NCBI GenBank assembly: GCA_022825135.1
Contig: JAJDYN010000013.1
Span: 62,001 to 126,000 of the forward strand
Reading direction: 5' to 3'
Origin: Gemmatimonadota bacterium
GTDB lineage: Bacteria; Gemmatimonadota; Gemmatimonadetes; Longimicrobiales; Gaopeijiaceae
Length of the DNA stretch: 64,000 nucleotides
Below are positions 6,988-16,014 of the stretch, one piece after another. The translations under genes were made by a program, and so were the position numbers. Under the pieces are notes generated by a model. That model did no database searches, was not told the origin of the DNA, and was given only the letters and a program-made list of their open reading frames with translations. Position 1 is the first letter of the stretch, and every line of letters starts with the position of its first letter.

Positions 6988-9270
6988 ATGCCGACCTTCT
7001 CGCAGGAGCCGCCGACCCCGCGACGCCCGGCGCCTCCACGACGCCGGCTGCCGCCACGACTTCCGCTCGTCCTTGCGCTGACGTGGCTCGCCCTTGACCC
7101 GACACCGCAGGCGGCCGCGGCCCAGGGCCTGTATTTCGAACCCGGATCGCCGCTCGAGGTCGGGCTGGTGCAGCGGCTGTTCATCGGGCCCAACTTCACG
7201 AATGCGTTCGCGGGCAGCCTGTTGCCGGTGAGCTGGCACGACGAGCAGTGGACCCGCTTCTCGTTCCCATATGGCCTCGAGCCTTTCTCCCGAGGCGACT
7301 CGACGGGTACCGAGGGAACGCTCTTCGGGGGCGGGCGGGCGCTCGCGGGAGGCAGATTCCGCCACGCCGACCGGGTTGGGGGCGGTGCTCTTTTCGAGGC
7401 GACCGGCCATTACCTGCGCGGTACCGACTGGCCCTCCGTGGATCCGGTCGAGAAGCGGCTGCGAGAGAGCAGTGCGTTCCTCCCTGCGCGCGACGACCGG
7501 TTGGAGCGATGGGGCGCCGGCATGCGCTACGACCGGCGTCCGGACGACCCCGACGGCTGGGTCTTCGAGGGTGGCCTCGACCGCCTGCGCGGCAACCAGC
7601 TCACCGAGCTCGGCGCCGCCCATGCCGGCAGCTGGACCCGCTGGCACGGACAGGCACGCTACCGCCGGGGCCGCCTGTCGGCCGACGCCCTGGTGCGCGG
7701 GCGCGGGGCCGGCGAAGCCGTGTTCTACCGCACCGGCCGGGCCATCCGGGACCGGTCGCTCTTCTTCGCCGGCCGAATCGGGCACTCCATCCGGCTCGGC
7801 GGCCGGCACCAGCTTCTGTACGGGGCGGACGTCCGCAACACGCGCCCCGTCACGGACGGAACGGTCACCGGGGTCTACGAGGACGCCGACGAAATCCTGG
7901 TCGCCGGGGGTTACCTCAACTCCTCCACCCGCATCTCCGACCGGCTGCATCTGGCCGGGGCACTGCAGCTCGAGCGGCACTCCCGCGTCGGCGGCCTCAC
8001 CGTCTCCCCGGCCGCAAGCCTGATCCTTCAGCCCGCGCGCGGGCACAGCTTTTTCGCCACCGCCGCACGGTCCGCGTTCATGCCCTCGGCAGACCAGCTT
8101 CTTCTGGATGTCCGAGCCGGAAGAATGACCGCCGGCGTGCTAATCTACGACCTCATGGCGCGCGGTGTGCCGGACGGTGGCTTCACCTTCAACGACCGCT
8201 GCCCGGGAGGCTACCGCGATCTCTGCATGCGCTCGCCGCTGGCGCCCGGCGAGACGCTGCCCGCGGACCCGGCCGTGCTCTGGAATACGCTGGTGGAGAT
8301 CGCGGCGGCCAGCGATCCCATGGCACTCCGACCCCTGCGGCCGTTCTTCAGGGACCCGGAACCCGGCGAGCTCCTTCCCCGGCTCCTCCTCTTCAATCAG
8401 AAGGAGTGGGCAGCCGGCCGGCCGCCGTTCCTGGGGGAGGAGGTGCTGGGGCGTCCCATCGGCGTCGACCCCGTCGATCCGCTCGAGCCCGGCATCATCA
8501 ACGCGCTGTCGCTGCAATACCGGATCGACGTCGAAGGACGGGGCCGCATATCGGCGGCGATCGCGAGGTCCTCCATCGACAATTTCATAGGCCCGCTACG
8601 CGTCGAGACCCCGACCGTCTTCTTCGAGCCCGCATCCACGCGCGCGTTCATCGAGAAGCGCGTGGAGCCGATGGTGAGGCTGGGAATCGTCTATCCCGAA
8701 CTGCGGGACCTTCTGGTTCACGACCTCACCAACCTTGTCCTGGAACTCCCGGTCGGAACGATCATGCCGGACCAGGTCACGGCCCCGGGCCTGCTCCTCA
8801 CCTATCGCAACTACGGCAGGGTGGACTTCCTGACCGCCGGCCTCTCGGCGGAGATCTCGCTGTCGCCCGCGCTCTCCCTCGAGGGCGCGTACACGCACGT
8901 CAGCGAGCAGTGCTTCGACCTGGTGGAGAAGGGCGCGACCGACTGCTCGGACCTGGAGGACATCTCCCTCAACCTGCCGAAGACGAAGAGCAGCTTCTCG
9001 ATTCGCCATGACGGCGCGGACTCCGGGATTTCCGCGGAGGCGCGCATGCGGCGCCAGCGTGGCCTCTACGCCAACGCCGGCGTCTATGCCGGGGAGGTGG
9101 AGGGCTACACGGTGCTCGATGCCCAGGTACGCTTCCCGGTTCCGGGCCTGCCGCGCGCCAGCGCCGCGCTCACCGGCACCAACCTCCTCGACGACCGCCA
9201 TCAGGAGTTCATCGGGGCGCCCGAGATCGGCCGCCTGGTGGTGGCCAGCCTCACCTATGCCTTCCGTTGA
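6988..9270 (+). CDS. TonB-dependent-receptor-like outer membrane barrel lacking a plug domain
   Basis: A 760-residue outer membrane protein. The start at 6988 is chosen because AGGAG lies 8 bases upstream; an earlier in-frame ATG at 6925 has none. A signal peptide (LPLVLALTWLALDP, ending near AAAAQG) is followed almost at once by barrel strands. The segment from about residue 95 on (GHYLRGTDWPSVDPVEKR) resembles the early barrel of siderophore/nutrient TonB receptors, and the C-terminus (ALTGTNLLDDRHQEF to a final aromatic-Arg) is a typical barrel end. The carboxypeptidase-like domain, TonB box and plug expected in a full receptor of this type are absent, so it could be a passive channel, a scaffold or a decayed receptor. 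A thioredoxin gene follows 81 bases downstream. Confidence 0.8.
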   Translation: MPTFSQEPPTPRRPAPPRRRLPPRLPLVLALTWLALDPTPQAAAAQGLYFEPGSPLEVGLVQRLFIGPNFTNAFAGSLLPVSWHDEQWTRFSFPYGLEPFSRGDSTGTEGTLFGGGRALAGGRFRHADRVGGGALFEATGHYLRGTDWPSVDPVEKRLRESSAFLPARDDRLERWGAGMRYDRRPDDPDGWVFEGGLDRLRGNQLTELGAAHAGSWTRWHGQARYRRGRLSADALVRGRGAGEAVFYRTGRAIRDRSLFFAGRIGHSIRLGGRHQLLYGADVRNTRPVTDGTVTGVYEDADEILVAGGYLNSSTRISDRLHLAGALQLERHSRVGGLTVSPAASLILQPARGHSFFATAARSAFMPSADQLLLDVRAGRMTAGVLIYDLMARGVPDGGFTFNDRCPGGYRDLCMRSPLAPGETLPADPAVLWNTLVEIAAASDPMALRPLRPFFRDPEPGELLPRLLLFNQKEWAAGRPPFLGEEVLGRPIGVDPVDPLEPGIINALSLQYRIDVEGRGRISAAIARSSIDNFIGPLRVETPTVFFEPASTRAFIEKRVEPMVRLGIVYPELRDLLVHDLTNLVLELPVGTIMPDQVTAPGLLLTYRNYGRVDFLTAGLSAEISLSPALSLEGAYTHVSEQCFDLVEKGATDCSDLEDISLNLPKTKSSFSIRHDGADSGISAEARMRRQRGLYANAGVYAGEVEGYTVLDAQVRFPVPGLPRASAALTGTNLLDDRHQEFIGAPEIGRLVVASLTYAFR

Positions 9271-9351
9271 GTGTGCCCCCGTGGTAACGTTTGCGCGCAG
9301 GCGGAGGCGGGATCCGGCCTGTCGCGAGCCACATCCCGTGGAGACCCGGCC

Positions 9352-9807
9352 TTGAGTGAGTTCACCACGCTCAGATGCCCCTTCTGCCGCTCTCTGAACC
9401 GGATCGGCCTGGCGGAGGCGCGCACAGGTCCAGGGTGCGCGAGCTGCTCGCGGCCCATCCTCATCGATCGGCCGGTCAAGGTCGAGGCCGAGGACTTCGA
9501 GGCCACCGTGCTTGGGGCCGGCGTGCCGGTGCTCGCGGACTTCTACGCGGACTGGTGCGGTCCCTGCAAGCTGGTCGTGCCCCTTCTGGACGAGATCGCG
9601 GCGGCGGAGCGGGGCAGGCTCCTGGTCGTGAAGATCGACAGCGACCGCTCCGTCGAGCAGTGCCAGCGCTACGCCATCCGCAGCGTGCCGACGATCCTGC
9701 TGTTCCGGGACGGCGAGGAGATCGGCCGCAGTCTCGGCTTCGAGCCGGACGTCATTCGCGGGTTCGTCGGCGACGCCCTGGAAGCCGAGGCCAGCGCCCG
9801 GTCATGA
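9352..9807 (+). CDS. trxC: Thioredoxin with N-terminal zinc ribbon (thioredoxin 2 type)
   Basis: A 151-residue cytoplasmic thiol-disulfide oxidoreductase. The N-terminus carries two CxxC pairs (Cys9/Cys12 and Cys29/Cys32) typical of the zinc-binding extension of thioredoxin 2. The thioredoxin fold follows with the redox motif WCGPCK (Cys69, Cys72) and the cis-proline region SVPTILLF. The start is a TTG at 9352 with GGAG about 8 bases upstream. Longer readings back to 9271 add 27 residues with no family resemblance. It stops 13 bases before argG, so they may share a transcript, although no functional link is obvious. Confidence 0.88.
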   Translation: MSEFTTLRCPFCRSLNRIGLAEARTGPGCASCSRPILIDRPVKVEAEDFEATVLGAGVPVLADFYADWCGPCKLVVPLLDEIAAAERGRLLVVKIDSDRSVEQCQRYAIRSVPTILLFRDGEEIGRSLGFEPDVIRGFVGDALEAEASARS

Positions 9808-9820
9808 AGCGAGAAGCCCC

Positions 9821-11035
9821 ATGGCATTGAAGGTGGCCCTCGCCTATTCCGGCGGGCTCGATACCTCGGTCATCGCCCGGTGGCTGGTCGAGAACTACGA
9901 CGCGGAAGTCGTCTGCGTTGCGGTCGACGTGGGCCAGCCGGGAGGGCTGGAGGGACTGCGCGAGAAGGCGCTCGCCACCGGCGCGGTGGCTTTCCACGGG
10001 GTGGATGCGCGCGAAGACTTCGTGTCTTCGTATGTCTGGCCGACGCTGCGGGCGGGGGCGGTCTACGGGCGCAAATATCTGCTGGGCACCTCGATGGCTC
10101 GGCCGATCATCGCGCGCCGTCAGGTGGAGGTAGCGCGGGCCGCGGGCGCGAACGCCGTGTCGCACGGATGCACGGGCAAGGGCAACGACCAGGTGCGCTT
10201 CGAACTCACCTACCGCGCGCTCGCCCCGGAGCTCGAGGTCATCGCCCCCTGGCGCGAGTGGGATATCGCGTCGCGCGAGGACGCCCTCGCCTATGCGCGC
10301 GCAAGGGGCATCGATCTGACGGGCGTCGACGAGGAGAAGCTCTATTCCTGCGACGAGAACCTCTGGCACATCTCCTACGAAGGCGGGCCGCTCGAGAACC
10401 CCACCTTCGAGCCCGAGAAGGAGATGTTCCTGTGGACGGTGTCGCCGATGGACGCGCCCGACGACGCGGAGCGCGTGGAGATCGGATTCGAGGAAGGGTA
10501 TCCTGTTTCGGTCAACGGGGAACGGCTGGACCCGGTGGAGCTGCTCGTGGCGCTGAACGCCGCCGGCAGCCGGCACGGGGTCGGGCGGGCCGACATCGTC
10601 GAGGACCGGCTGGTCGGCATCAAGTCCCGGGGCGTCTATGAAACCCCCGGCGGAACCATCCTGTACGCCGCCCTGAAGGAACTTGAGGAACTGACGCTGC
10701 ACCGGCGCTCCATCGGCCTGAAGGACCTCGTGGCGGACCGGTACGCGGACCTGGTCTACGAGGGCCGCTGGTGGACGCCGGAGCGCGAGGCCATCGACGC
10801 GCTGGTGGATGTGCTCATGCGGCGGGTGACCGGCACCGTGACGATGGAGCTGTACAAGGGGTCGGCGCGCAGCGTGTCGCGCACCAGTCCGAAGAGCCTC
10901 TACGACGGCGATCTGGCTTCGTTCGGCGAATCCGGCTCGGGCGACTACGATCACGGCGACGCCGCCGGCTTCATCAGGCTTTTCAGCCTGTCGCTCGAGT
11001 ACCCGGAGGCGGGGGAGGAGTCCGACGACCGGTGA
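9821..11035 (+). CDS. argG: Argininosuccinate synthase
   Basis: A 404-residue, full-length enzyme that condenses citrulline and aspartate with ATP in arginine biosynthesis. The N-terminal ATP pyrophosphatase P-loop AYSGGLDTSV is present, as are SHGCTGKGNDQVRFE and YSCDENLWH, all diagnostic of the family. Translation starts at an ATG. The stop codon overlaps the GTG start of argH (GTGA), implying translational coupling of the last two steps of arginine synthesis. Confidence 0.97.
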   Translation: MALKVALAYSGGLDTSVIARWLVENYDAEVVCVAVDVGQPGGLEGLREKALATGAVAFHGVDAREDFVSSYVWPTLRAGAVYGRKYLLGTSMARPIIARRQVEVARAAGANAVSHGCTGKGNDQVRFELTYRALAPELEVIAPWREWDIASREDALAYARARGIDLTGVDEEKLYSCDENLWHISYEGGPLENPTFEPEKEMFLWTVSPMDAPDDAERVEIGFEEGYPVSVNGERLDPVELLVALNAAGSRHGVGRADIVEDRLVGIKSRGVYETPGGTILYAALKELEELTLHRRSIGLKDLVADRYADLVYEGRWWTPEREAIDALVDVLMRRVTGTVTMELYKGSARSVSRTSPKSLYDGDLASFGESGSGDYDHGDAAGFIRLFSLSLEYPEAGEESDDR

Positions 11036-12444
11036 CCGACGCCGGAGAAGCAGGAACCGGCACTCCGGGTCACGGACTCTGGGGGGGACGATTCTCCGGT
11101 GAGATGGCGCCGGAAATGGCGCCGCTCAACCGCTCGCTGGACATGGATTTCCGCTTCTGGCGCCAGGACGTGCGCGCCAGCCGCACCTGGGCGCGCGCGC
11201 TCCTGCGGGCAGGCGTCCTGACCCACGCGGAATGGCAGGACGTCGACGCCGGCCTGCAGGTGGTGGCGACCCGCCTCGAGGGGATGGATCCCGCCATGGT
11301 GGAGGACGAGGACATCCACTCGCTGGTGGAGCGGCTGCTCGTCGAGGAGGCGGGTGAGGCAGGCGCCAAGCTGCACACCGGCCGTTCGCGCAACGATCAG
11401 GCAGCGACCGACGTGCGTTTGTGGGGCATGGACGCGGTGGCTTCGCTGGACGGACAGGTCGTCCGGCTGGCCGACGCCCTGGTGGGTCTGGCCGCGGAGT
11501 CCCGGGAGCTGGTGATGCCCGGCTACACCCACCTGCAGCGGGCGCAGCCGGTGCGCGCCGCCCACTGGGCCCTGTCGCACGTCTGGCCGCTGGTGCGCGA
11601 CCGAGCCCGCCTGCGCGCCGCCGCCGAGGAGGCCGCGGTGCTGCCGCTGGGCGCGGGGGCCATCGGCGGGTGTCCGTTCGCGGTCGACCGCGCGGCGATG
11701 GCCCGCGAACTGGGCTTCCACTCCGTGACCCCCAACAGCATGGACGCGGTGGGCGACCGCGACTGGATCGTCTCCGTCCTCTTCGCGGGGGCGATGATCG
11801 GGGTGCACCTCTCGCGCCTGTGCGAGGATCTGGTGCTCTTCGCCTCCGAGGAGTTCGGGTTCCTGAAGCTCTCCGACGGCTACTGCACCGGCTCGAGCCT
11901 GATGCCGCAGAAGAAGAACCCCGACGTGGCCGAACTCGCCCGCGGCAAGAGCGGGCGCCTGGTGGGCAACCTGGTCTCCATGATGATCCAGCTGAAGGGC
12001 CTGCCGACGGGCTATAACCGTGACCTCCAGGACGACAAGGCCGCCCTCTACGACACGGTCGACACCCTGGAACTCACCCTGCCGGCGGTGGCGGGAGCGA
12101 TCGGCGGGGCAGCATTCCGGCCCGCCCGCCTGCAGGCCGCGCTGGACCCCGCCCTCCTGGCCACCGACCTGGCCGACTACCTTGTCAGGAAAGGCGTGCC
12201 CTTCCGCACCAGCCACGAGGTGGTGGGACGGGTAGTGCGCCGCGCCGAGGCTCTGGGCTGCTCGATCGCGGAGCTGTCCATCGACGCGCTCGCGCAGGAA
12301 CACCCGGCCTTCGGTCCCGGAGTGACGGAGGTCTTCGACCCGGTCCGATCCGCGGATGCGCGCGTGGTGACCGGAAGCACGGGCCGCGAGGCCGTGGCCG
12401 CACAGCTGGAGCAGGCGCGGGAGGCACTGCGGGCGGGGTTCTGA
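11032..12444 (+). CDS. argH: Argininosuccinate lyase
   Basis: A 470-residue member of the fumarase/aspartase superfamily that splits argininosuccinate into arginine and fumarate. The superfamily signature GSSLMPQKKNPD is intact, as are HTGRSRNDQ and YTHLQRAQPV near the active site. The GTG start at 11032 overlaps the argG stop by 4 bases. A GGAGGAG stretch lies upstream inside argG. The gene converges on the DAHP synthase gene, with only 7 bases between the two stops and no clear terminator hairpin. Confidence 0.97.
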   Translation: MTDAGEAGTGTPGHGLWGGRFSGEMAPEMAPLNRSLDMDFRFWRQDVRASRTWARALLRAGVLTHAEWQDVDAGLQVVATRLEGMDPAMVEDEDIHSLVERLLVEEAGEAGAKLHTGRSRNDQAATDVRLWGMDAVASLDGQVVRLADALVGLAAESRELVMPGYTHLQRAQPVRAAHWALSHVWPLVRDRARLRAAAEEAAVLPLGAGAIGGCPFAVDRAAMARELGFHSVTPNSMDAVGDRDWIVSVLFAGAMIGVHLSRLCEDLVLFASEEFGFLKLSDGYCTGSSLMPQKKNPDVAELARGKSGRLVGNLVSMMIQLKGLPTGYNRDLQDDKAALYDTVDTLELTLPAVAGAIGGAAFRPARLQAALDPALLATDLADYLVRKGVPFRTSHEVVGRVVRRAEALGCSIAELSIDALAQEHPAFGPGVTEVFDPVRSADARVVTGSTGREAVAAQLEQAREALRAGF

Positions 12445-12451
12445 CAGGAGG

Positions 12452-13474
12452 CTACAGCGGAGCCACCTTCCTCCCCGCAGCCTCCGCAAACGGGGCCAGC
12501 TGCCCCATCATCCGCTCGAACTCCGCGAAGTCGAGCGACTGATCTCCGTCCGACCACGCGGACTCGGGATCAGGGTGCACCTCCACCAGGAGACCATCGG
12601 CCCCGGCCGCGATGGCTGCGAACGCCAGCGGCGCCACCAGGTCGCGGCGTCCGCCGGCGTGGCTGGGGTCGGCGATCACCGGGAGGTGGGTCTCCTTCTT
12701 CAGGACGGGTATGGCGGCCAGGTCGAAGGTATTGCGGGTCGCCGTCTCGAAGGTGCGGATGCCGCGCTCGCACAGGATCACCTGGCTGTTGCCCTGTTGC
12801 ATGATGTATTCCGCCGACATCAGCAGATCCTTGATCGTCGCCGACATGCCTCGCTTCAGAAGGACCGGCCGCTGCACCCTTCCAACCTCGGTCAGCAGGT
12901 TGAAGTTCTGCATGTTGCGGGTGCCGATCTGGAGCACGTCGGCGTACCCTGCCACCAGCTCCACTTGCCGGGTGTCCATGACCTCGGTCACGACCGGGAG
13001 TCCATGCGTCTCGCGCACGTCCACCAGCAATTCCAGCCCCGGCTGGCCCATCCCCTGGAAGGAATAGGGAGAGGAGCGGGGCTTGAAGGCGCCGCCGCGA
13101 ATGCCGTGTGCTCCGGCGGCCCGCACCCGCGCGGCCGTCTCCCTCAACATGTCCCCGCCCTCGACCGAGCAGGGCCCGGCGACGATCACCAGACCCCGTC
13201 CTCCCACCTCCACGCTGCCCAGCGGAATCCTCGTCCGATCCGCCGCGAATTCCCGCGAAGCCAGCTTGTAGGGCTTCATGACCGGGTGCGCGGCCACCAC
13301 CCCCGGGATGGAGAGCAGGGGAACGTGCTGGAGCCGCCCTTCGTCGCCGATGCATCCCACGACCGTAAGCGTCTCGCCCCGCGACACGTGCGTGCGCAGC
13401 CCGAGCGACTCCACGCGTTCGCGGATGTGGTCGAGTTCGTCCTCGGTGATGCCCTTGCGGGTGACGAGAATCAT
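12452..13474 (-). CDS. aroF: 3-deoxy-7-phosphoheptulonate (DAHP) synthase, Thermotoga/Bacillus type
   Basis: A 340-residue enzyme catalysing the first step of the shikimate pathway from phosphoenolpyruvate and erythrose-4-phosphate. The first 70 residues form a ferredoxin-like regulatory domain ([20 protein letters not shown]). The TIM barrel follows with [43 protein letters not shown] and [11 protein letters not shown]. The N-terminal domain is the hallmark of the AroA-beta subtype, in which it confers feedback control. It is divergently transcribed from the aldolase gene. Other aromatic-pathway genes, tyrA and aroA, lie about 45 kb away in the same window. Confidence 0.95.
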   Translation of the reverse strand: MILVTRKGITEDELDHIRERVESLGLRTHVSRGETLTVVGCIGDEGRLQHVPLLSIPGVVAAHPVMKPYKLASREFAADRTRIPLGSVEVGGRGLVIVAGPCSVEGGDMLRETAARVRAAGAHGIRGGAFKPRSSPYSFQGMGQPGLELLVDVRETHGLPVVTEVMDTRQVELVAGYADVLQIGTRNMQNFNLLTEVGRVQRPVLLKRGMSATIKDLLMSAEYIMQQGNSQVILCERGIRTFETATRNTFDLAAIPVLKKETHLPVIADPSHAGGRRDLVAPLAFAAIAAGADGLLVEVHPDPESAWSDGDQSLDFAEFERMMGQLAPFAEAAGRKVAPL

Positions 13475-13605
13475 CTGTTTCTCCGCTTCGAGGCCTGTGC
13501 GCGTCTCGGGAAGCCGGAGTGCCCGCGCGCGGGGTGCCCGGGTGTCGGGATGCCTTTCCGCTCCTGTGGCGCCCGAATAGATTCCGGGCGCGTTCGGCGC
13601 CCCAA

Positions 13606-13611
13606 TATAGT
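13606..13611 (+). promoter_or_regulatory. Possible -10 element for the aldolase gene
   Basis: In the 176-base divergent gap between aroF and the aldolase gene, the only AT-rich stretch holds TATAGT, a 5-of-6 match to the sigma70 -10 consensus, 39 bases before the ATG. The expected -35 position has no good match, so this is weak evidence. Confidence 0.3.
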
Positions 13612-13650
13612 CAACCCGCCGGTCACGACAGCCCCCTCCAGAACGATTCC

Positions 13651-14550
13651 ATGACGACGACCCGACCCTCGCTCCACGATCTCGACATCGACCTGGGCAA
13701 GCGTGCCCGCCTCCACAGGATCCTCTACCGGAACGGCCTCCGGAACGGCACCATGCTCGCGCTGCCCATCGACCAGGGACTCGAGCACGGACCGATCGAC
13801 TTCTTCCCCAACCCTCCGTCCCAGGATCCCGAATTCCAGTGGCGGCTGGCCGTGGAGGGCGGCTTCAACGCGATCGCCTGCCATTACGGGCTCGCGCGCA
13901 AGTACATGCCGAAGTATGCCGGCCAGGTGCCGCTCATCCTGAAGCTCAACGGCAAGACCAACATCCCGCCCGCCGACAAGGCGCTGTCGCCGCTCACTTC
14001 CACCGTCGAGGACGCGGTGCGCATCGGGGCGGACGCGGTCGGCTACACGCTGTATGTGGGCACACCCCGGCAGGACGACGACTTCGCCCAGCTGCGCCGG
14101 GTGCGCCAGGACTGCGAGCGCTTCGGCATGCCGCTGGTGGTGTGGTCCTATCCGCGCGGCGAGGCCATCGACGCGAAGGGGGGCGCGACCTCGCTCTACG
14201 CGGTCGACTACGCGGCGCGCACGGCTCTCGAGCTCGGCGCCGACATCGCCAAGCTGGTGATCCCGCCCGCGGTCGGCCCCAACCCTGCGCAGCCGGGCAA
14301 GTACGCCGAGATCGTTCACACCTACGCGGAGGGCGCGCGGCGGGTCTTCCGCTCGGCGGGCCGCACCATGGTGCTGGTGAGCGGGGGCAGCAAGCTCTCC
14401 GACGAGGACATGCTGGACAAGGTGAGGATCTCGATGGAGTCCGGCGCCACCGGGCTCATCTTCGGCCGCAACATGTGGCAGCGCCCCTTCGAGGAGGCGC
14501 TCGACATCGTGCGCCAGGTGAAGGAGATCCTGAGCCGGTTCCCGTCCTGA
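13651..14550 (+). CDS. fbaB: Class I fructose-bisphosphate aldolase, archaeal/DhnA type
   Basis: A 299-residue Schiff-base aldolase of the DhnA/LacD/DeoC group that cleaves fructose-1,6-bisphosphate in glycolysis or forms it in gluconeogenesis. Recognisable segments are [12 protein letters not shown] at the N-terminus, [23 protein letters not shown] and [11 protein letters not shown], with the phosphate-binding [12 protein letters not shown] near the C-terminus. The ATG at 13651 ([16 protein letters not shown]) is preferred over a reading beginning at 13519, whose extra residues do not resemble the family. It begins a sugar-phosphate block with rpiA and rpe. Confidence 0.93.
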   Translation: MTTTRPSLHDLDIDLGKRARLHRILYRNGLRNGTMLALPIDQGLEHGPIDFFPNPPSQDPEFQWRLAVEGGFNAIACHYGLARKYMPKYAGQVPLILKLNGKTNIPPADKALSPLTSTVEDAVRIGADAVGYTLYVGTPRQDDDFAQLRRVRQDCERFGMPLVVWSYPRGEAIDAKGGATSLYAVDYAARTALELGADIAKLVIPPAVGPNPAQPGKYAEIVHTYAEGARRVFRSAGRTMVLVSGGSKLSDEDMLDKVRISMESGATGLIFGRNMWQRPFEEALDIVRQVKEILSRFPS

Positions 14551-14590
14551 CGATCGCCCACCGGCGACGCGCGGCACGGGAGTCCGGGAC

Positions 14591-15286
14591 ATGACCGGCA
14601 TCGACGCTCTGAAGCGGGCCGCCGCCGCCCGGGCGCTCGAGAGCGTCCGCGACGGGATGGTGCTGGGGCTCGGCACGGGCAGCACCATCCGGTTTTTCCT
14701 CGACCTTCTGGGCGAACGCGTGCGCGCCGGCAACCTGAGCGACGTCGTCGGGGTGCCGACCTCCCGGCGCACGGCGGAGATCGCGCGGGGGCACGGGATC
14801 CGCGTCTCGCGCCTGCGCGCGCAGCCGCGCCTGGATCTGACGGTCGACGGCGCCGACGAGGTCGATCCGCGGGGCAACCTCATCAAGGGGCTGGGGGGCG
14901 CGCTGCTGCGCGAGAAGATCGTGGCGCAGGCGTCCGACCGCTTCATCGTCATCGTGGACGAAAGCAAGGTGGTCGAGCGACTGGGCACGCGCAGCCCGCT
15001 CCCGGTGGAGGTGACCCGCTTCGGCTCCTCCAGGCACCAGGGCTTCGTGGCGGAGTTCGGGGCGGAGGTCGCGCTGCGCCGCACCGCCGACGGGAGCCGT
15101 TACGTCACGTCCAACGGCAACTACATTCTGGATGCGCGCTTCCCGGAGGGCATCGATGATCCTGTGGCGCTGGACGGGGGCCTGCGTGCGCGCGCGGGCA
15201 TCGTCGAGAACGGGCTCTTTCTGGGGATGACCACGAGAGCCCTGATCGCCGCACCCGGCGGCGTGCGCACGATCGAGGCGGGCTGA
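14591..15286 (+). CDS. rpiA: Ribose-5-phosphate isomerase A
   Basis: A 231-residue enzyme interconverting ribose-5-phosphate and ribulose-5-phosphate. Family landmarks are GLGTGSTIRFFLDLLG, the catalytic region TVDGADEVDPRGNLIKGLGGALLREKI (given here in two parts: TVDGADEVDP and NLIKGLGGALLREK) and the C-terminal TSNGNYILDARF. It sits 40 bases after the aldolase gene and 37 bases before rpe, so the three probably form one operon for the non-oxidative pentose-phosphate/glycolytic interface. Confidence 0.96.
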   Translation: MTGIDALKRAAAARALESVRDGMVLGLGTGSTIRFFLDLLGERVRAGNLSDVVGVPTSRRTAEIARGHGIRVSRLRAQPRLDLTVDGADEVDPRGNLIKGLGGALLREKIVAQASDRFIVIVDESKVVERLGTRSPLPVEVTRFGSSRHQGFVAEFGAEVALRRTADGSRYVTSNGNYILDARFPEGIDDPVALDGGLRARAGIVENGLFLGMTTRALIAAPGGVRTIEAG

Positions 15287-15323
15287 TGGGTTGTTCCAGG
15301 AGCACGCTGAGGAGGCAGCCGGC

Positions 15324-15998
15324 ATGAAGGTTCGCATCGCCCCGTCCATTCTGGCCTCCGACTTCGGGCGGCTGGCCGAGCAGGTGGTGGAGGCGGAGGA
15401 GGCCGGCGTCGACTGGATCCACGTCGACGTGATGGACGGCCACTTCGTCCCCAACATCACCATAGGTCCGGCGATCACGGAGGCGGTGCGGCGGGCGACC
15501 CGGCTGCCCGTGGACGTGCACCTCATGATCGAGGAGCCCGACCGCTACATCCAGGCGTTCGCCGACGCGGGGGCGGACTACCTGACGGTGCACCAGGAGG
15601 CCTGCCCGCACCTGCATCGGACGATCCAGCGCATCCGCGCGGCGGGGGTGCGCCCCGGGGTGGCGCTCAACCCGGCCACCCCGGTGGAGGCGGCAGCGCC
15701 CATCCTTCCCGACATCGACCTGCTGCTGGTCATGTCCGTCAACCCCGGATTCGGGGGACAGGCCTTCATCCCCTCGGCGCTCGCCACTCTGGCGCGGGCG
15801 CGCGAACTGCTGAACGCCTGCGGGGGCGAGCAGACGGCGCTCGAGGTCGATGGCGGGATCGACGCCACGACGGCTCCCGGGGTCGCGGGCGCGGGCGCGG
15901 ACGTGCTGGTCGCCGGATCGGCCATCTACGGGCATCCGCGGGGGGTGGCTGCCGGGGTCTCCGCGATCCGCAGGGCCGTGGAAACCCCGGGCGGCTGA
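15324..15998 (+). CDS. rpe: Ribulose-phosphate 3-epimerase
   Basis: A 224-residue TIM-barrel metal enzyme interconverting ribulose-5-phosphate and xylulose-5-phosphate. Motifs are APSILASDFGRL, HVDVMDGHFVPN, VHLMIEEPDRYI, MSVNPGFGGQAF and the phosphate-binding EVDGGIDATTAP. The ATG at 15324 is fixed by AGGAGG 8 bases upstream; an earlier in-frame start at 15291 is less likely. It is followed after 16 bases by an epimerase-like gene. Confidence 0.96.
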   Translation: MKVRIAPSILASDFGRLAEQVVEAEEAGVDWIHVDVMDGHFVPNITIGPAITEAVRRATRLPVDVHLMIEEPDRYIQAFADAGADYLTVHQEACPHLHRTIQRIRAAGVRPGVALNPATPVEAAAPILPDIDLLLVMSVNPGFGGQAFIPSALATLARARELLNACGGEQTALEVDGGIDATTAPGVAGAGADVLVAGSAIYGHPRGVAAGVSAIRRAVETPGG

Positions 15999-16014
15999 AG
16001 CCGTAGCCACGGTC

